In this document: positions 25,668 to 35,343 of the stretch, piece after piece
How positions within the stretch are numbered: position 1 is the first letter of the stretch
Layout of the letters: the number at the start of each line of letters is the position of its first letter
Origin: Faecalibacterium langellae
Lineage (GTDB): Bacteria; Bacillota; Clostridia; Oscillospirales; Ruminococcaceae
NCBI RefSeq assembly: GCF_002549775.1
Contig: NZ_NMTR01000021.1
Span: forward strand, 558,001 to 622,000
DNA length: 64,000 nucleotides
Reading direction: 5' to 3'
Notes under the pieces: generated by a model
Databases searched by the model: none
Seen by the model: only the letters and a program-made list of their open reading frames with translations
What the model was told of the DNA's origin: nothing
Made by a program: the position numbers and the translations under genes

Positions 25668-25695
25668 TTGCATTTTGCCCGGAAATCAGTATAAT
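25668..25695 (+). promoter_or_regulatory. lon promoter
   Basis: TTGCAT, 16-base spacer, TATAAT at 25690-25695. No CIRCE or CtsR-like repeat is obvious downstream. Confidence 0.65.
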
Positions 25696-25784
25696 AAGGA
25701 AACAACCCACAATTTTAATAGATACCCGATCTTACAGGGCTGCCATATGGGGAAAGTGTATGGCAGCCGGGAGGTGTTTGCATA

Positions 25785-28241
25785 ATGAGTGAAAAAGTTA
25801 CCATCAAGGTGGAGCATCGCGAGCTTCACCTGCCCACCATCGCTCTGCGCGGCCTTGTGGTGTTCCCCAACAACCTCGTGCACTTCGAGGTGGGCCGGGA
25901 AAAGAGCATCGCTGCCGTGGAATGGGCCATGGCCAATAACTCCAACGTTTTTCTGGTGGCCCAGAAGGCGATGGAGACCAGCGACCCCACCCAGGCAGAC
26001 CTGTTCAGCTACGGCGTTGTAGCCGAAGTCAAGCAGGTGCTGCGGGTCTCCGAGGACCTTGTGAAGGTGCTGGTGGAGGGCAAGTACCGCGCCAAGCTCA
26101 CCGAGCTGGACACCAGCGGCGATTTTCTGCTTTCTGCGGTGCGCCCGGCCCCGGTGCGTGCCGGCAAGGCCGAGGATGCCGTGGAGACCGAAGCACTGCT
26201 GCGGGCCCTCAAGACCGGCTTTGATGAATACCTCGGCATGAACCCGCGTCTGGGCAAGGACGTGGTGTTTGCCATCGTTTCCAGCGACGACCCGGCGTTC
26301 CTCAGCGAGTACATGCCCGCAAACCTGTTGTTCCGCTATGAGGACAAGCAGGCTGTCATGGACGAAAGCACTCTGAACGGGCGGCTGAAAAAGCTGGTCG
26401 AGATGCTGCGCCGCGAGTGTCAGGTGATGAAAATTGAAAAGGAGATCGCGGAAAAGGTCAACGAGTCCATGGACAAGAACCAGCGCGATTACTACCTGCA
26501 CGAACAGCTGCACATCATCAGCGATGAACTGGGCGAGGGCGACGACACCCACGCCGAAGCCGACGAGTACCGCCGCAGGATCACGGAACTGCACCTTGCG
26601 GAGGACAGCGAGAAGAAGCTGCTCAAAGAAGTGGACCGCCTTTCCAAAATGCAGGGCTCCAATCAGGAAGCTACCGTTATCCGCACCTATCTGGACACCT
26701 GCCTGGACCTGCCGTGGAACACCTTCACGGTGGATGACCTGGACATTGCCCGTGCCCAGCAGATTTTGGACCGTGACCACTACGGCCTGAAGAAGGTGAA
26801 GGACCGCATTCTGGAAACGCTGGCCGTGCGCAAACTGGCACCGGACGTGAAGGCACAGATCATCTGCCTTGTGGGCCCTCCGGGCGTCGGCAAAACCAGT
26901 ATTGCACGCTCCATCGCCGAAAGCCTGGGCCGCAAGTATGTGCGCATCAGTCTGGGCGGCGTGCGGGATGAAGCCGAGATCCGCGGCCACCGCCGCACCT
27001 ACATCGGCGCCATGCCCGGCAAGATCATCAGCGCGATGATCTCGGCCAAGAGCTCCAATCCGCTGATGCTGCTGGACGAGATCGACAAGCTGGCAGGCGA
27101 CTTCCGGGGCGACCCGGCGGCCGCTCTGCTGGAAGCACTGGACCCGGAGCAGAACAGCACCTTCAACGATCATTTCATTGATATCCCGTTCGATCTGAGC
27201 CATGTGCTGTTCATCACCACTGCCAACGATCTGGGCAGCATCCCCGGCCCGCTGCGCGACCGCATGGACGTCATCGAACTGCCCAGCTACACCCGCGTGG
27301 AGAAGTACAACATCGCCCGCAAGCACCTGCTGCCCAAGCAGCTCAAGGCCTGCGGCCTGACCGGCAAGGTCACCCTGAGCCAGAGCGCGCTGTACGGCAT
27401 CATCGACGGCTACACCCGCGAGGCCGGTGTGCGCAACCTGGAGCGCACCATCACCAGTGTGCTGCGCAAGTGCGCCCGCAAGATCGCATCCGGCGAGGTG
27501 GAGAGTGTGTCTGTCACCGGCACCATGCTGGAAGAACTGCTGGGCCCCCGCTTCGTCAAGCCCGACTTCCTCAACCGCACCAATGCCATCGGCATCGCCA
27601 ACGGTCTGGCCTGGACCAGTGTGGGCGGCGAGACCCTGCCCATTGAGGTGCAGGTGATGGACAACGGCAGCGGCAAGATCACGGTCACCGGCTCACTGGG
27701 CGACGTGATGAAGGAAAGTGCCCAGCTGGCCATCACCTGGGTGCGCGTCCACGCCGAGGAGTACGGCATCGACCCGGAGCGTCTCAAGAAATGTGACCTG
27801 CACATCCACGCCCCGGAGGGCGCGGTGCCCAAGGACGGCCCCTCTGCGGGCGTCACCCTGACCACGGCACTGGTGTCCTGCCTGTCCGGGATGCCGGTGC
27901 GCGGCGATGTGGCCATGACCGGCGAGATCACCCTGCACGGCAACGTGCTGCCCATCGGCGGCCTGCGCGAAAAGAGCATGGCGGCCTACCGCGAGGGCAT
28001 GAAGACCGTGCTCATCCCCAAGGACAACGAACCCGACCTCTACGAAGTGGACGACGAGGTGAAGAAGAACCTGACCTTCCTGCCCATGCAGAGCCTGACC
28101 CAGGTGCTGAATGCAGCCCTGCTCAAGCCCCAGGACCCGAAGAAGGCCAAGGCCCCGGCCAGCCGCACCCGCACAAAGAAAAAGGCGGACGCCATCGTGC
28201 CGCCCACCGCAGAAAAGCCCCAGCCCGGCGCAGTGTGCTGA
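25785..28241 (+). CDS. lon: ATP-dependent protease Lon
   Basis: 818 residues. The N-terminal LON substrate domain opens [16 protein letters not shown]. The AAA+ domain has Walker [14 protein letters not shown] near residue 364 and Walker [10 protein letters not shown]. The protease domain has the Ser in [11 protein letters not shown] near residue 687 and Lys in [10 protein letters not shown]. It degrades damaged proteins in the cytosol. The C-terminal 30 residues are a Lys-Ala-Pro-rich extension beyond the conserved core. Confidence 0.97.
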   Translation: MSEKVTIKVEHRELHLPTIALRGLVVFPNNLVHFEVGREKSIAAVEWAMANNSNVFLVAQKAMETSDPTQADLFSYGVVAEVKQVLRVSEDLVKVLVEGKYRAKLTELDTSGDFLLSAVRPAPVRAGKAEDAVETEALLRALKTGFDEYLGMNPRLGKDVVFAIVSSDDPAFLSEYMPANLLFRYEDKQAVMDESTLNGRLKKLVEMLRRECQVMKIEKEIAEKVNESMDKNQRDYYLHEQLHIISDELGEGDDTHAEADEYRRRITELHLAEDSEKKLLKEVDRLSKMQGSNQEATVIRTYLDTCLDLPWNTFTVDDLDIARAQQILDRDHYGLKKVKDRILETLAVRKLAPDVKAQIICLVGPPGVGKTSIARSIAESLGRKYVRISLGGVRDEAEIRGHRRTYIGAMPGKIISAMISAKSSNPLMLLDEIDKLAGDFRGDPAAALLEALDPEQNSTFNDHFIDIPFDLSHVLFITTANDLGSIPGPLRDRMDVIELPSYTRVEKYNIARKHLLPKQLKACGLTGKVTLSQSALYGIIDGYTREAGVRNLERTITSVLRKCARKIASGEVESVSVTGTMLEELLGPRFVKPDFLNRTNAIGIANGLAWTSVGGETLPIEVQVMDNGSGKITVTGSLGDVMKESAQLAITWVRVHAEEYGIDPERLKKCDLHIHAPEGAVPKDGPSAGVTLTTALVSCLSGMPVRGDVAMTGEITLHGNVLPIGGLREKSMAAYREGMKTVLIPKDNEPDLYEVDDEVKKNLTFLPMQSLTQVLNAALLKPQDPKKAKAPASRTRTKKKADAIVPPTAEKPQPGAVC

Positions 28242-28286
28242 GAATAGGGCGGGCCAGCAGATAGCTTTCTCCGCGAACAGCGACGG

Positions 28287-28431
28287 GTTGCGGCACCCAG
28301 CATCCGCTTCGCTATCGCTTGCGTCTTGCTGGCCGCGGCCCCAACAGCAACTCCTTGTTTCCGCCACCGGCGGCGGTCGTTGCCGTTGCAGGACTGCAGT
28401 CCCGCCCCAACGCTTGCGCGCCGGGGCCCCA
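28287..28431 (+). repeat. dispersed repeat family A, copy 2
   Basis: The uninterrupted copy of the element at 15697. Shared blocks are GTTGCGGCACCCAGCA, GCGTCTTGCTGGCCGC, GCCCCAACAGC, GGCGGCGGTCGT, CCGTTGCAG and GGGGCCCCA. It lies between lon and engB. Confidence 0.75.
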
Positions 28432-28504
28432 CCCCCAGGACATTCGCTGGAGAAACTATCTGCCGGCCCGCCGGACAAGCCCCTATAAAAGAAAGGAAAG
28501 CTCC

Positions 28505-29107
28505 ATGAATTACAACAAAGCTGATTTTATTGCCAGCTATGGCATTTCCAGCCAGCTGCCCGAGAGCGACCGCCCGGAACTGAGCTTTTCGGGGCGGTCC
28601 AATGTGGGCAAATCCAGCCTCATCAACAAGCTGTGCAGCCGCAAAAACCTCGCCCGTGTGTCCAGCACCCCGGGCAAAACGGCCACCATCAACTTCTACT
28701 CGGTGGACGACTGCTATTTTGTGGACCTGCCCGGCTACGGTTACGCCAAGGTGAGCAACGCCGACCGTGAGCGCTGGGATGACCTGATCAACAGCTACTT
28801 CGAAGCCCCGCGCCACCACACCCTGCTGGTGCAGCTGCTGGACTGCCGCCATGCGCCCAGCGCCGATGATGAGCAGATGCTGCGCTACCTGCACTATCAT
28901 CAGATCCCCTATGTGGTGGCCCTGACCAAGGCCGACAAGCTGAAAAAGAGCCAGCTGGCCAAAACGCTGGAAGACTTCGAGAACCTCTGCCGCCCCTACG
29001 GCTGCCAGAAGGTGGTGCTGACCAGCGGCGAGAACGGCTACGGCATCCCGGAGCTGCAGGCGGTGCTCAACGCCGCGGTTGCCGCCGAGAGCGAGGAAGC
29101 GGAGTAA
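28505..29107 (+). CDS. engB: ribosome biogenesis GTPase EngB (YsxC/YihA)
   Basis: 200 residues with the small EngB GTPase layout. G1 is GRSNVGKSSLIN, G2 includes SSTPGKT, G3 DLPGYGYAK, G4 TKADKL. EngB helps assemble the large ribosomal subunit and is usually essential. GAAAGGAAAG precedes the ATG. It heads a tight operon: the next gene begins four bases after its stop. Confidence 0.95.
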   Translation: MNYNKADFIASYGISSQLPESDRPELSFSGRSNVGKSSLINKLCSRKNLARVSSTPGKTATINFYSVDDCYFVDLPGYGYAKVSNADRERWDDLINSYFEAPRHHTLLVQLLDCRHAPSADDEQMLRYLHYHQIPYVVALTKADKLKKSQLAKTLEDFENLCRPYGCQKVVLTSGENGYGIPELQAVLNAAVAAESEEAE

Positions 29108-29110
29108 ACC

Positions 29111-29860
29111 ATGGCCTACAACGAATTTGCCTATTTTTACGATGAGTTCAACGGCGAGGCCGACTATGATGCGCTGTATGCCCACATCCGCGAAAAGCTG
29201 GAAGCCCACGGCATCCGGGACGGCATCGTGGCGGACCTGGGCTGCGGCACCGGGGAACTGACCCTCATGCTCACCCAGGCAGGCTATGATATGATCGGCA
29301 TCGACCAGTCGGAGGAGATGCTCTGCGTTGTGCGCGATAAGGCCGAACAGCTGGGCCTTTCCGGCAAATTGCTGCTTTTGCGGCAGGATCTGCTCAAGCT
29401 TGACCTCTACGGCACCATCCGGGCGGCAGTGTCCACCTTTGACACCTTCAACCACATCCCGGACCTGGACACGGCCATTGCCAACGCGGGCTTTTTCATG
29501 GAGAAGGGCGGCGTGTTCCTCTTTGACATGAACACGCCATATAAGCACCAGAACGTGCTGGGTGACAACGAATTCACCTTTGAGGAAGAAGATGCGTCCT
29601 GCATCTGGCGCAACCACTACGACGCGGAGAACCGCCGAGTGGAGATTACCGTGGACATCGACTACCACGAGACGGCAGAGCACTTCCACGAGCAGTTCTA
29701 TGAGTACACCTACGACCTTGACACCATCCGCACTGCGCTGGAAAAGCACGGCTTTGCGCTGGAAAGCGTCTGCGACGGCGAGACCTTCGGCCCGCTGACC
29801 GAGGAGAGCCAGCGCTACTTCTTCTGCGCAGTCAAGCAGTATACACAATTGGAGGGATAA
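29111..29860 (+). CDS. class I SAM-dependent methyltransferase
   Basis: 249 residues. It starts with AYNEFAYFYDEFN, common in this small-molecule methyltransferase group. SAM motif I is ADLGCGTGELTLML, with the acidic ribose-binding residue in GIDQSEEML. Later segments carry FDTFNHIPDL. The substrate is unknown. It is the middle gene of engB-methyltransferase-hslO. Confidence 0.85.
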   Translation: MAYNEFAYFYDEFNGEADYDALYAHIREKLEAHGIRDGIVADLGCGTGELTLMLTQAGYDMIGIDQSEEMLCVVRDKAEQLGLSGKLLLLRQDLLKLDLYGTIRAAVSTFDTFNHIPDLDTAIANAGFFMEKGGVFLFDMNTPYKHQNVLGDNEFTFEEEDASCIWRNHYDAENRRVEITVDIDYHETAEHFHEQFYEYTYDLDTIRTALEKHGFALESVCDGETFGPLTEESQRYFFCAVKQYTQLEG

Positions 29861-29863
29861 CCT

Positions 29864-30751
29864 ATGGCAAATCTGATCCGCGGCCTGTCGGAAAACGGCG
29901 GCGTCGTGTTCTGTGGCGTGGACTCTACGGAAATCGTCCGCAAGGCCGAGCAGCTCCACACCACCAGCGCCACCTGCAGCGCCGCTCTGGGCCGTCTGCT
30001 CACCGGTGCGGCCCTGATGGGCTCCATGCTCAAGGATGACCGCGACAAGATCACCCTGCGCGTGTCCGGCGGCGGCCACACCGGCGTGGTCATTGCCTGC
30101 ACCGACGGCACCGGCAACGTGAAGGGCTGCATCGACAACCCGCTGGTGGAGCTGCCCCTGAAGGAGAACGGCCACCTGGACGTGGGCGGTGCCGTGGGCC
30201 GCGACGGTGTGCTGACCGTCATCCGCGACAACAGCCTGCAGAAGGAGCCCACCGTGGGCCAGGTGCCGCTGGTCTCCGGCGAGATCGCCGAGGACCTGAC
30301 CGCCTACTACGCCTACAGCGAGCAGGTGCCCACCGTCATGGCACTGGGCGTGCTGGTGGACAAGGACCTGTCCATCCTGTGCGCAGGCGGCTTTATGGTG
30401 CAGCTGCTGCCCGGTGCCACCGATGCTGAGATCGATCAGCTGGAAAAGAATATCGCGGCCATGCCGTCTGTCACCACCATGCTGCACGAGGGCAAGACCC
30501 CCGAGGACATGATGCAGATGGCACTGGCAGGTTTTGCCCCCAACGTCCTGGACGAGCGCGACGTGCACTACCAGTGCGACTGCAGCGCTGAGCGCACCAA
30601 GGAGATGCTGTTCAGCCTGGGCCGCAAGGAACTGGTGAAGATGCGCGACGAGGACCCGAACTGCGAAGTGGTGTGCCACTTCTGCCACAGCAAGTATCAG
30701 TACGACCTCAACGATCTGATCGCGGAGTACGACGCCCAGAAACAGGAATAA
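29864..30751 (+). CDS. hslO: redox-regulated chaperone Hsp33
   Basis: 295 residues. The C-terminal zinc switch has the CxC and CxxC pairs (CDCSAER and CHFC) that form disulfides under oxidative and heat stress. The N-terminal domain includes GSMLKDDRDKITLRVSGGG. It is the last gene of the engB operon and ends at a strong terminator. Confidence 0.95.
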   Translation: MANLIRGLSENGGVVFCGVDSTEIVRKAEQLHTTSATCSAALGRLLTGAALMGSMLKDDRDKITLRVSGGGHTGVVIACTDGTGNVKGCIDNPLVELPLKENGHLDVGGAVGRDGVLTVIRDNSLQKEPTVGQVPLVSGEIAEDLTAYYAYSEQVPTVMALGVLVDKDLSILCAGGFMVQLLPGATDAEIDQLEKNIAAMPSVTTMLHEGKTPEDMMQMALAGFAPNVLDERDVHYQCDCSAERTKEMLFSLGRKELVKMRDEDPNCEVVCHFCHSKYQYDLNDLIAEYDAQKQE

Positions 30752-30772
30752 ACAGTAAAATAAGCAGCAAAA

Positions 30773-30800
30773 AAGACCTTCCCGCCGGGAAGGTCTTTTT
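30773..30800. terminator. bidirectional terminator of hslO and yqfD
   Basis: AAGACCTTCCCG / CGGGAAGGTCTT stem with T-runs on both strands. Confidence 0.85.
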
Positions 30801-30805
30801 GCGTC

Positions 30806-31942
30806 TTACGCACAAATATCGGCCACGATCGTATAGGTCACCGTATAGTCCAGCGCATCGCCGCTGGCCGTGCAGTCCTCTTTGCGGGCAACGATCTCTG
30901 CGTCTGGGAAGGTCTCTTTCAGTGCCTGCAGGCTCTGCAGCCGGGCCAGCGCGGCGGCCTGTTCCTCGGTGCGGCAGAGCACGGCGGGCTGCTGGGCGTA
31001 CCAGCAGGTCTCCTGCACCGAGCAGGGGAGCGGCAGCCCGAAAAGATCTGCCGCAAAATGCCGGGTCTGGCTTGCGGCATTCTCCGCTGCCGGGGCGGCA
31101 GGCAGTGCGAAATGGTGCCCGAACAGCAGCAGTTCGTATTCGACAGAAACCGCTCCGGACCGCTGCAGAACGTCCTCCTTCAGCAGCACTTGCCGGGTGT
31201 CGCTCCACTCGAACTGGGCGGTCACGGTGCCCGCCGCCGGCGCAAAGATCAGGGTGCCGTCCCGCTCGGCGCGGGCCGTGCCGATCAGCCCCTGCCCGGC
31301 TTCCACCTGCTGCCCGGGCACCACCAGCATGGTGCCGCTGACAAGGTTTGTGCGCACCACCGTGCCGCCGCACTTGGCCCGGATGCCGTGCAGCGTCCCG
31401 GCGGCAATGTCCGGTTTCGGCTTTGCGGCAGCAGCTTCCACCACCAGGCGGCCCTTCGCAAAGTTCAGGCTGGCCCAGGAGAACTCGCCGCTTTGCAAAA
31501 GGGCGTATTCCCCGGCGGTGAGCTTTGCTTCGGTCACGGCAGAGCCGGGCTGCAGGTCGTTTGCCCGCAGAACGGCCGCCGCCCGGGCGGCCTGCCCGGT
31601 GGTGAGGGTGCTGGTATCCACCGTCCAGACATACTGCTGCGCCCAGAGCAGCAGCGGCACGAACAGCGCCAGCCCCGCCCAGAGCCCGGCCCGCCGCAGC
31701 AGGGGCCGGATGCAAAAATAAAGTCCCTGCCGCTTGTGCACCCGCAGCCGCACCCGCAGTTTCCGCGCCAGCGCGGCGAACCGTCGGTACTGCCACGCGG
31801 CGCAGTGGGCGCAAAAGCCGCCGGGCCGGGCCGAGACACCGTAGGGGTGCAGCCCCTGCGCCGATGCCTCGCTCAGAAGGGCCTCGACGCTGCCGTTTTG
31901 TGCGGTGAACTCCACCGCGGCCCAGAATCGTACCGGCTCCAT
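30806..31942 (-). CDS. yqfD: sporulation protein YqfD
   Basis: 378 residues. One membrane helix near residues 80-100 follows a short globular start; the rest is extracellular, with VVRTNLVSGTMLVVPGQQVEAGQ typical of YqfD. In spore formers, YqfD is a mother-cell protein needed for engulfment or cortex stages. It is adjacent to yqfC with no gap, the same order as in Bacillus. Confidence 0.85.
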   Translation of the reverse strand: MEPVRFWAAVEFTAQNGSVEALLSEASAQGLHPYGVSARPGGFCAHCAAWQYRRFAALARKLRVRLRVHKRQGLYFCIRPLLRRAGLWAGLALFVPLLLWAQQYVWTVDTSTLTTGQAARAAAVLRANDLQPGSAVTEAKLTAGEYALLQSGEFSWASLNFAKGRLVVEAAAAKPKPDIAAGTLHGIRAKCGGTVVRTNLVSGTMLVVPGQQVEAGQGLIGTARAERDGTLIFAPAAGTVTAQFEWSDTRQVLLKEDVLQRSGAVSVEYELLLFGHHFALPAAPAAENAASQTRHFAADLFGLPLPCSVQETCWYAQQPAVLCRTEEQAAALARLQSLQALKETFPDAEIVARKEDCTASGDALDYTVTYTIVADICA

Positions 31943-32239
31943 TCAGGCCTCCTGTTCATCGGAAAAATCCACGCGCAGAATTTTTCCGGAAAGGGTCAAC
32001 CGGTCTGCCGTGAGGGTGAGGATCCTCAGCCCGTCGCCGCAGATCGTGAGCTGTCCGCGCGGCATCTGCAGGCGCAGCTGGTCCTCGTCGTAGAGCAGGA
32101 TGGCCCGGAAGTGCTCGACCTCCAGCCGGTTGCCGCTCTGGTAGATGGACGGCGTGCGGTAGAAACCGGCGGGCGGTTGGCGGAACAGCGCGGCCAGCCA
32201 GCTGCGCAGGGAAAGCCGCCTGCTGTGCTTGTTTGGCAT
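31943..32239 (-). CDS. yqfC: sporulation protein YqfC (YabP/YqfC family)
   Basis: 98 residues with a small beta-rich YabP fold: NRLEVEHFRAILLYDEDQLRL and a later TICGDGLRILTLT. The ATG at 32239 has GGGAGG upstream; a longer frame starting at 32278 lacks a site. It directly precedes yqfD. Confidence 0.82.
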   Translation of the reverse strand: MPNKHSRRLSLRSWLAALFRQPPAGFYRTPSIYQSGNRLEVEHFRAILLYDEDQLRLQMPRGQLTICGDGLRILTLTADRLTLSGKILRVDFSDEQEA

Positions 32240-32312
32240 TTCCGCTCCCTCCCATCCGGCAGTGTTAGGCATGGCCAATTGCTACATATATATGGACGGG
32301 GAGGGTGAGCTT

Positions 32313-33380
32313 ATGAATCGGAGGCTGAAAATCCGGCGGGCTGCGTTTCTGGTGCTGGCGCTGGCCACGGCGGTGCTGGTGTTTGCCGCCCCGGGCCTTT
32401 GCGCCGATACGCTGCGGCAGGGGCTGCAGCTGTGCGGCGGGCCGCTGCTGGTGTCGCTGTTCCCATTTTTGATCGTCTCGGCCCTGCTGATGCAGAGCGG
32501 GGCGGGGGAATGGCTGGGCGTTTTGTTCCGCCCGGCGGCGCGGCTCATCGGCGTCCGGGCCAAAAGCGCGGGCGGCGTGCTGCTCATCGGGGCGCTGGGC
32601 GGTTTCGCCCCGGCGGCTTCGGCGGCAGCACAGGCGGTGCAAACCGGGCAGCTCTCGGCAAAGCAGGCATCCGCGCTGCTGCCTGCCTGTATTTGTTCCG
32701 GGCCATCTTTTGTCATCCTCACGGTGGGGGAGCAGATGTTGGGCAGCCGGGCGCTGGGGGTGCGGCTCTTTGCGGCACAGCTGTTGGCGGGGTATCTCTC
32801 GGCGGCACTGCTGTACCGCCTGCAGGGCGGCGGCGCAAGCGGGAGCACGCCGCCCCTGAAAGCGCCCGGCCTGCTCCAGCCGCTGGATGCCATCATCGCG
32901 CAGGCGGCCGTGACCTACCTCAAGCTCTGCGGCTTTGTGCTGTACTTCCGGCTGCTGGCGGCAGGCTGCGGCCATTTTCTGCCAGGAGGCTTTGCTGCCC
33001 TGCCTGCCATGCTACTGGAAGTGTGCTCCGGCTGCGACTATGCATCCCGCACCGGCTTTTGGGCCAGCAGCCTGTGCTGCGCGGCACTGAGCCTGCAGGG
33101 CGCTTCGGTGCTTTTGCAGGTGCGCACCATCTGCCCGCCGGAAATTTCCTTCCGGCCGCTGCTGGCCGCCCGGCTGCTGCACCTGCCGCTGTCACTGGCA
33201 CTGTTTTATCTCGGCCTGCCGCAGCAGGCGGTGGAGACCTTCACCACCCTGCCGGAGCGGGTCATTCTGATGCGCCGCGTCCCGCTGGACTGCGCCCTGC
33301 TGGCCTTTGCCCTGTGCTGCCTGACGGCATGGGAGCTGTGCAAAGCCTGCGCAGAACAAAAAACTCCCGGAGACCCATAA
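32313..33380 (+). CDS. YlbJ-like sporulation membrane protein (gate-domain)
   Basis: 355 residues with about eight hydrophobic segments. It shows the nucleoside-recognition gate-domain pattern: LFPFLIVSALLMQSG near residue 55, GALGGFAPAASAAAQ and CICSGPSFVILTVG. This matches YlbJ, a mother-cell membrane protein in spore formers. GGGGAGGGTGA precedes the ATG. It is divergent from yqfC-yqfD. Confidence 0.78.
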   Translation: MNRRLKIRRAAFLVLALATAVLVFAAPGLCADTLRQGLQLCGGPLLVSLFPFLIVSALLMQSGAGEWLGVLFRPAARLIGVRAKSAGGVLLIGALGGFAPAASAAAQAVQTGQLSAKQASALLPACICSGPSFVILTVGEQMLGSRALGVRLFAAQLLAGYLSAALLYRLQGGGASGSTPPLKAPGLLQPLDAIIAQAAVTYLKLCGFVLYFRLLAAGCGHFLPGGFAALPAMLLEVCSGCDYASRTGFWASSLCCAALSLQGASVLLQVRTICPPEISFRPLLAARLLHLPLSLALFYLGLPQQAVETFTTLPERVILMRRVPLDCALLAFALCCLTAWELCKACAEQKTPGDP

Positions 33381-33397
33381 CGTCTCCGGGAGTTTTT
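33362..33397 (+). terminator. ylbJ terminator at the host-prophage border
   Basis: AACTCCCGGAGAC / GTCTCCGGGAGTT stem with TTTTT. It overlaps the ylbJ stop and abuts the tRNA fragment. Confidence 0.85.
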
Positions 33398-33442
33398 GGA
33401 GCTACTGACCTGATTCGAACAGGCGACCTGCTCATTACGAGC
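33397..33442 (-). other. tRNA-Thr 3' fragment: prophage attachment site
   Basis: On the minus strand GCTCGTAATGAGC (anticodon loop with CGT and 3' stem) leads into GCCTG-TTCGAAT-CAGGT (T arm), an acceptor half CAGTAGC and TCCA. The 5' half is absent: the upstream bases do not pair as a D arm. This is the 3' half left at one end when an element integrates into a tRNA gene, and the integrase lies 78 bases away. The intact tRNA-Thr(CGT) should be at the other end, outside the window. Confidence 0.8.
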
Positions 33443-33519
33443 GGGCAAATATATCAAAATAAATGGCATACTATCGAGAAGAAAGAAATTGCTTGCGCCA
33501 CTTTTGCGCCACCGAAGGG

Positions 33520-34653
33520 CTAGCCCGTCTGTTTTCGGAGATAGGAGTCGAGCCGGTTGATCTTCTTTTTCTTAAATTTTTTATCAAGAGATGTATAGAT
33601 GCCGAGGGTGACGCTGATGTCTTTATGGCCCATCTGATCGCGGGCGGTGAGGACATCGACACCGGCAAAGTACATCAGGGTGCAGAAGGTGTGCCGCAGC
33701 TGATGCGGGGTAAAGGGCTCGATGCGCATGGGCAGGCCGCCCGGGCGTTTTTTGCTTTCCGCACCGTTGTAGCCGTACTTCACGTTCAGGTCGGCCATGT
33801 AGCTGCTCCACAGTGTTTTCCATGCCTGCTCGGTCATGCGGCGGCCCTTTACCGTGTGCAGCACATACAGACAGCCGTCCTGCTGGGTCTTGAGGTAGTC
33901 CACGAGGATGCGGGGAATGTTGACCACACGGCGGCCTGCCGCAGTCTTGGGCTTTTTGGTCTTTTGGTTGTGGAAGTTATAGCCGCTGTTGACAGTGATC
34001 GTGGCGGCGTCCAGGTCTACGTCGGCCCATGTGAGGGCGGTGGCTTCGCCGCGGCGCAGGCCGGAGTAAAGCAGCAGCATGGCAGCGCGCTGGGCGCGGT
34101 GGGGCGTTTCACGGATCCAGCGCTGCTGTTCTTCCGAGATGGGTTCACGGGGCTCGGGGTCGGCACCGGCAGGGCAGGTGGTCTTGACGATGGGGTTATA
34201 CTGGACGATCTCAGGGATGGCCAGCTCATACGCGGCCTTTGCGCTGCTGCGCAGGTTGGACAGGGTGAAGTGGGACAAGGGCGGCTTGCCGTCGTGCCAG
34301 TCGGCCAGAGCGTTCAGCACCTTCTGAAAATCGGCCGTCCGCAGGTCGGCGGCGGGATGCTCCAGCAGCGGACCCCAATGATTTTTGTTATCCTCGTAGC
34401 GGTCAAGGCTTTTCTGGCCGATGCCCTTGGCCTTTTTGGCTGCGATCAGGTTATCGTACAGGGTGGCAAGGGTGGCCTTGGCCTGCGCCGGGTCCATGCC
34501 TTTGCCCAGTGCTGCGCGGTAGGCTTCCGCTGCAGCGCGGGCTTCGCGGGCGGTGGTGCCATAAAAACTTTTGTATTTTGGCTTGCCGCTTTCATCCTTA
34601 CCGATACAGACGCGATAGCGGTAACGGCCATCGGAACCTTTTTTGTTTGTCAT
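33520..34653 (-). CDS. int: phage integrase, tyrosine recombinase
   Basis: 377 residues. An AP2-like arm-binding start (MTNKKGSDGRYRYRV) and a SAM-like core domain precede the catalytic domain. The latter shows arginine in YSGLRRGEATAL, HQLRHTFCTLM with the HxxR, GHKDISVTLGIYTSL with histidine and the nucleophilic tyrosine. The ATG at 34653 has GGGAGG upstream; a longer frame lacks one. It is beside a tRNA fragment, its expected target. Confidence 0.93.
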   Translation of the reverse strand: MTNKKGSDGRYRYRVCIGKDESGKPKYKSFYGTTAREARAAAEAYRAALGKGMDPAQAKATLATLYDNLIAAKKAKGIGQKSLDRYEDNKNHWGPLLEHPAADLRTADFQKVLNALADWHDGKPPLSHFTLSNLRSSAKAAYELAIPEIVQYNPIVKTTCPAGADPEPREPISEEQQRWIRETPHRAQRAAMLLLYSGLRRGEATALTWADVDLDAATITVNSGYNFHNQKTKKPKTAAGRRVVNIPRILVDYLKTQQDGCLYVLHTVKGRRMTEQAWKTLWSSYMADLNVKYGYNGAESKKRPGGLPMRIEPFTPHQLRHTFCTLMYFAGVDVLTARDQMGHKDISVTLGIYTSLDKKFKKKKINRLDSYLRKQTG

Positions 34654-34808
34654 GCAGCAAAACCTCCCGGCTTGCGCGCCCGGCCGGGAGGTGGTACAAT
34701 AGACCCGGCAGGCGCAAAAAGATTTACCTTCGTTTTGTGTAAGCTTCCATTCAGCCCGGCGTTGCTCGTACCAGCGCCGGGTACTTCTTTTTTCAAAAAA
34801 CTCACGGC

Positions 34809-34950
34809 TTGCAGAAATCACAGGGCCGCGCTACAATCAAAGAGCGGAAACGCGATGGGTTGTAAGGCATTCATGATTACTCCTACTTATTCGGGCAACA
34901 GGCAGCAGAAGGTCCCCCGGCTGGAAACAGCTGGGGGATTTTCTGTTTTT
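34809..34950 (+). ncRNA. candidate prophage small RNA of about 107 bases
   Basis: Promoter TTGCAG (34809-34814), 17-base spacer, TACAAT (34832-34837) predicts a start near 34844. A terminator stem CCCCCGGCTG-GAAA-CAGCTGGGGG (34914-34937) and a T-rich tail close it at about 34950. No convincing ORF lies between. It sits between int and hicA in an otherwise empty 425 bases. Confidence 0.45.
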
Positions 34951-34999
34951 AAAAACGCAAATAAACGCAATAGATGTTGCGTATGCAACTTTTGGAGTG

Positions 35000-35054
35000 T
35001 TTACAAGTGTTGGATGAATTAGTATAATGATGGTGTAACTGATATCCAGTTACA
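35000..35054 (+). promoter_or_regulatory. hicAB promoter and operator
   Basis: TTTACA, 17-base spacer, TATAAT at 35023-35028, then a perfect palindrome TGTAACTG-ATATC-CAGTTACA at 35034-35054 over the transcript start. This is where the ribbon-helix-helix domain of HicB would autoregulate. Confidence 0.65.
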
Positions 35055-35079
35055 GAAAAACGGAGGCCATGCATAATGT

Positions 35080-35343
35080 ATGAGCAAAATTGATACACTG
35101 ATAAGGAAACTCTGCCAGAAACCAACACCGGCAGACTTTCGTTATACAGACCTTTGTAAAATCATGAAGCATTTTGGGTACGAAGAATCCAATAAAGGAG
35201 CAACCTCTGGTTCACGGGTGCGATTTTACAACCCGGAAACAGGGGCGATGGTATCACTCCACAAGCCGCATCCAGGTGATCAGATGGTAAAAGGCTCGGT
35301 GGAAAGCGTGGTACAGTTTTTGAAGGAGCATGATCACGTATGA
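35080..35343 (+). CDS. hicA: HicA-family mRNA interferase toxin
   Basis: 87 residues. HicA toxins are small double-stranded-RNA-binding-fold ribonucleases with a catalytic histidine that cleave translated mRNA. The fold's pattern is visible in FRYTDLCKIMKHFGYEE, the strand RVRFYN, and the HKPHPG loop with the conserved histidines. It overlaps hicB by four bases (ATGA), which couples toxin and antitoxin synthesis. Confidence 0.85.
   Translation: MSKIDTLIRKLCQKPTPADFRYTDLCKIMKHFGYEESNKGATSGSRVRFYNPETGAMVSLHKPHPGDQMVKGSVESVVQFLKEHDHV

Noticed and set aside
34654-34821. N-terminal extension of the integrase
   Set aside because: The frame stays open, but it crosses a terminator-like hairpin and has no ribosome site, whereas GGGAGG stands before the ATG at 34653.
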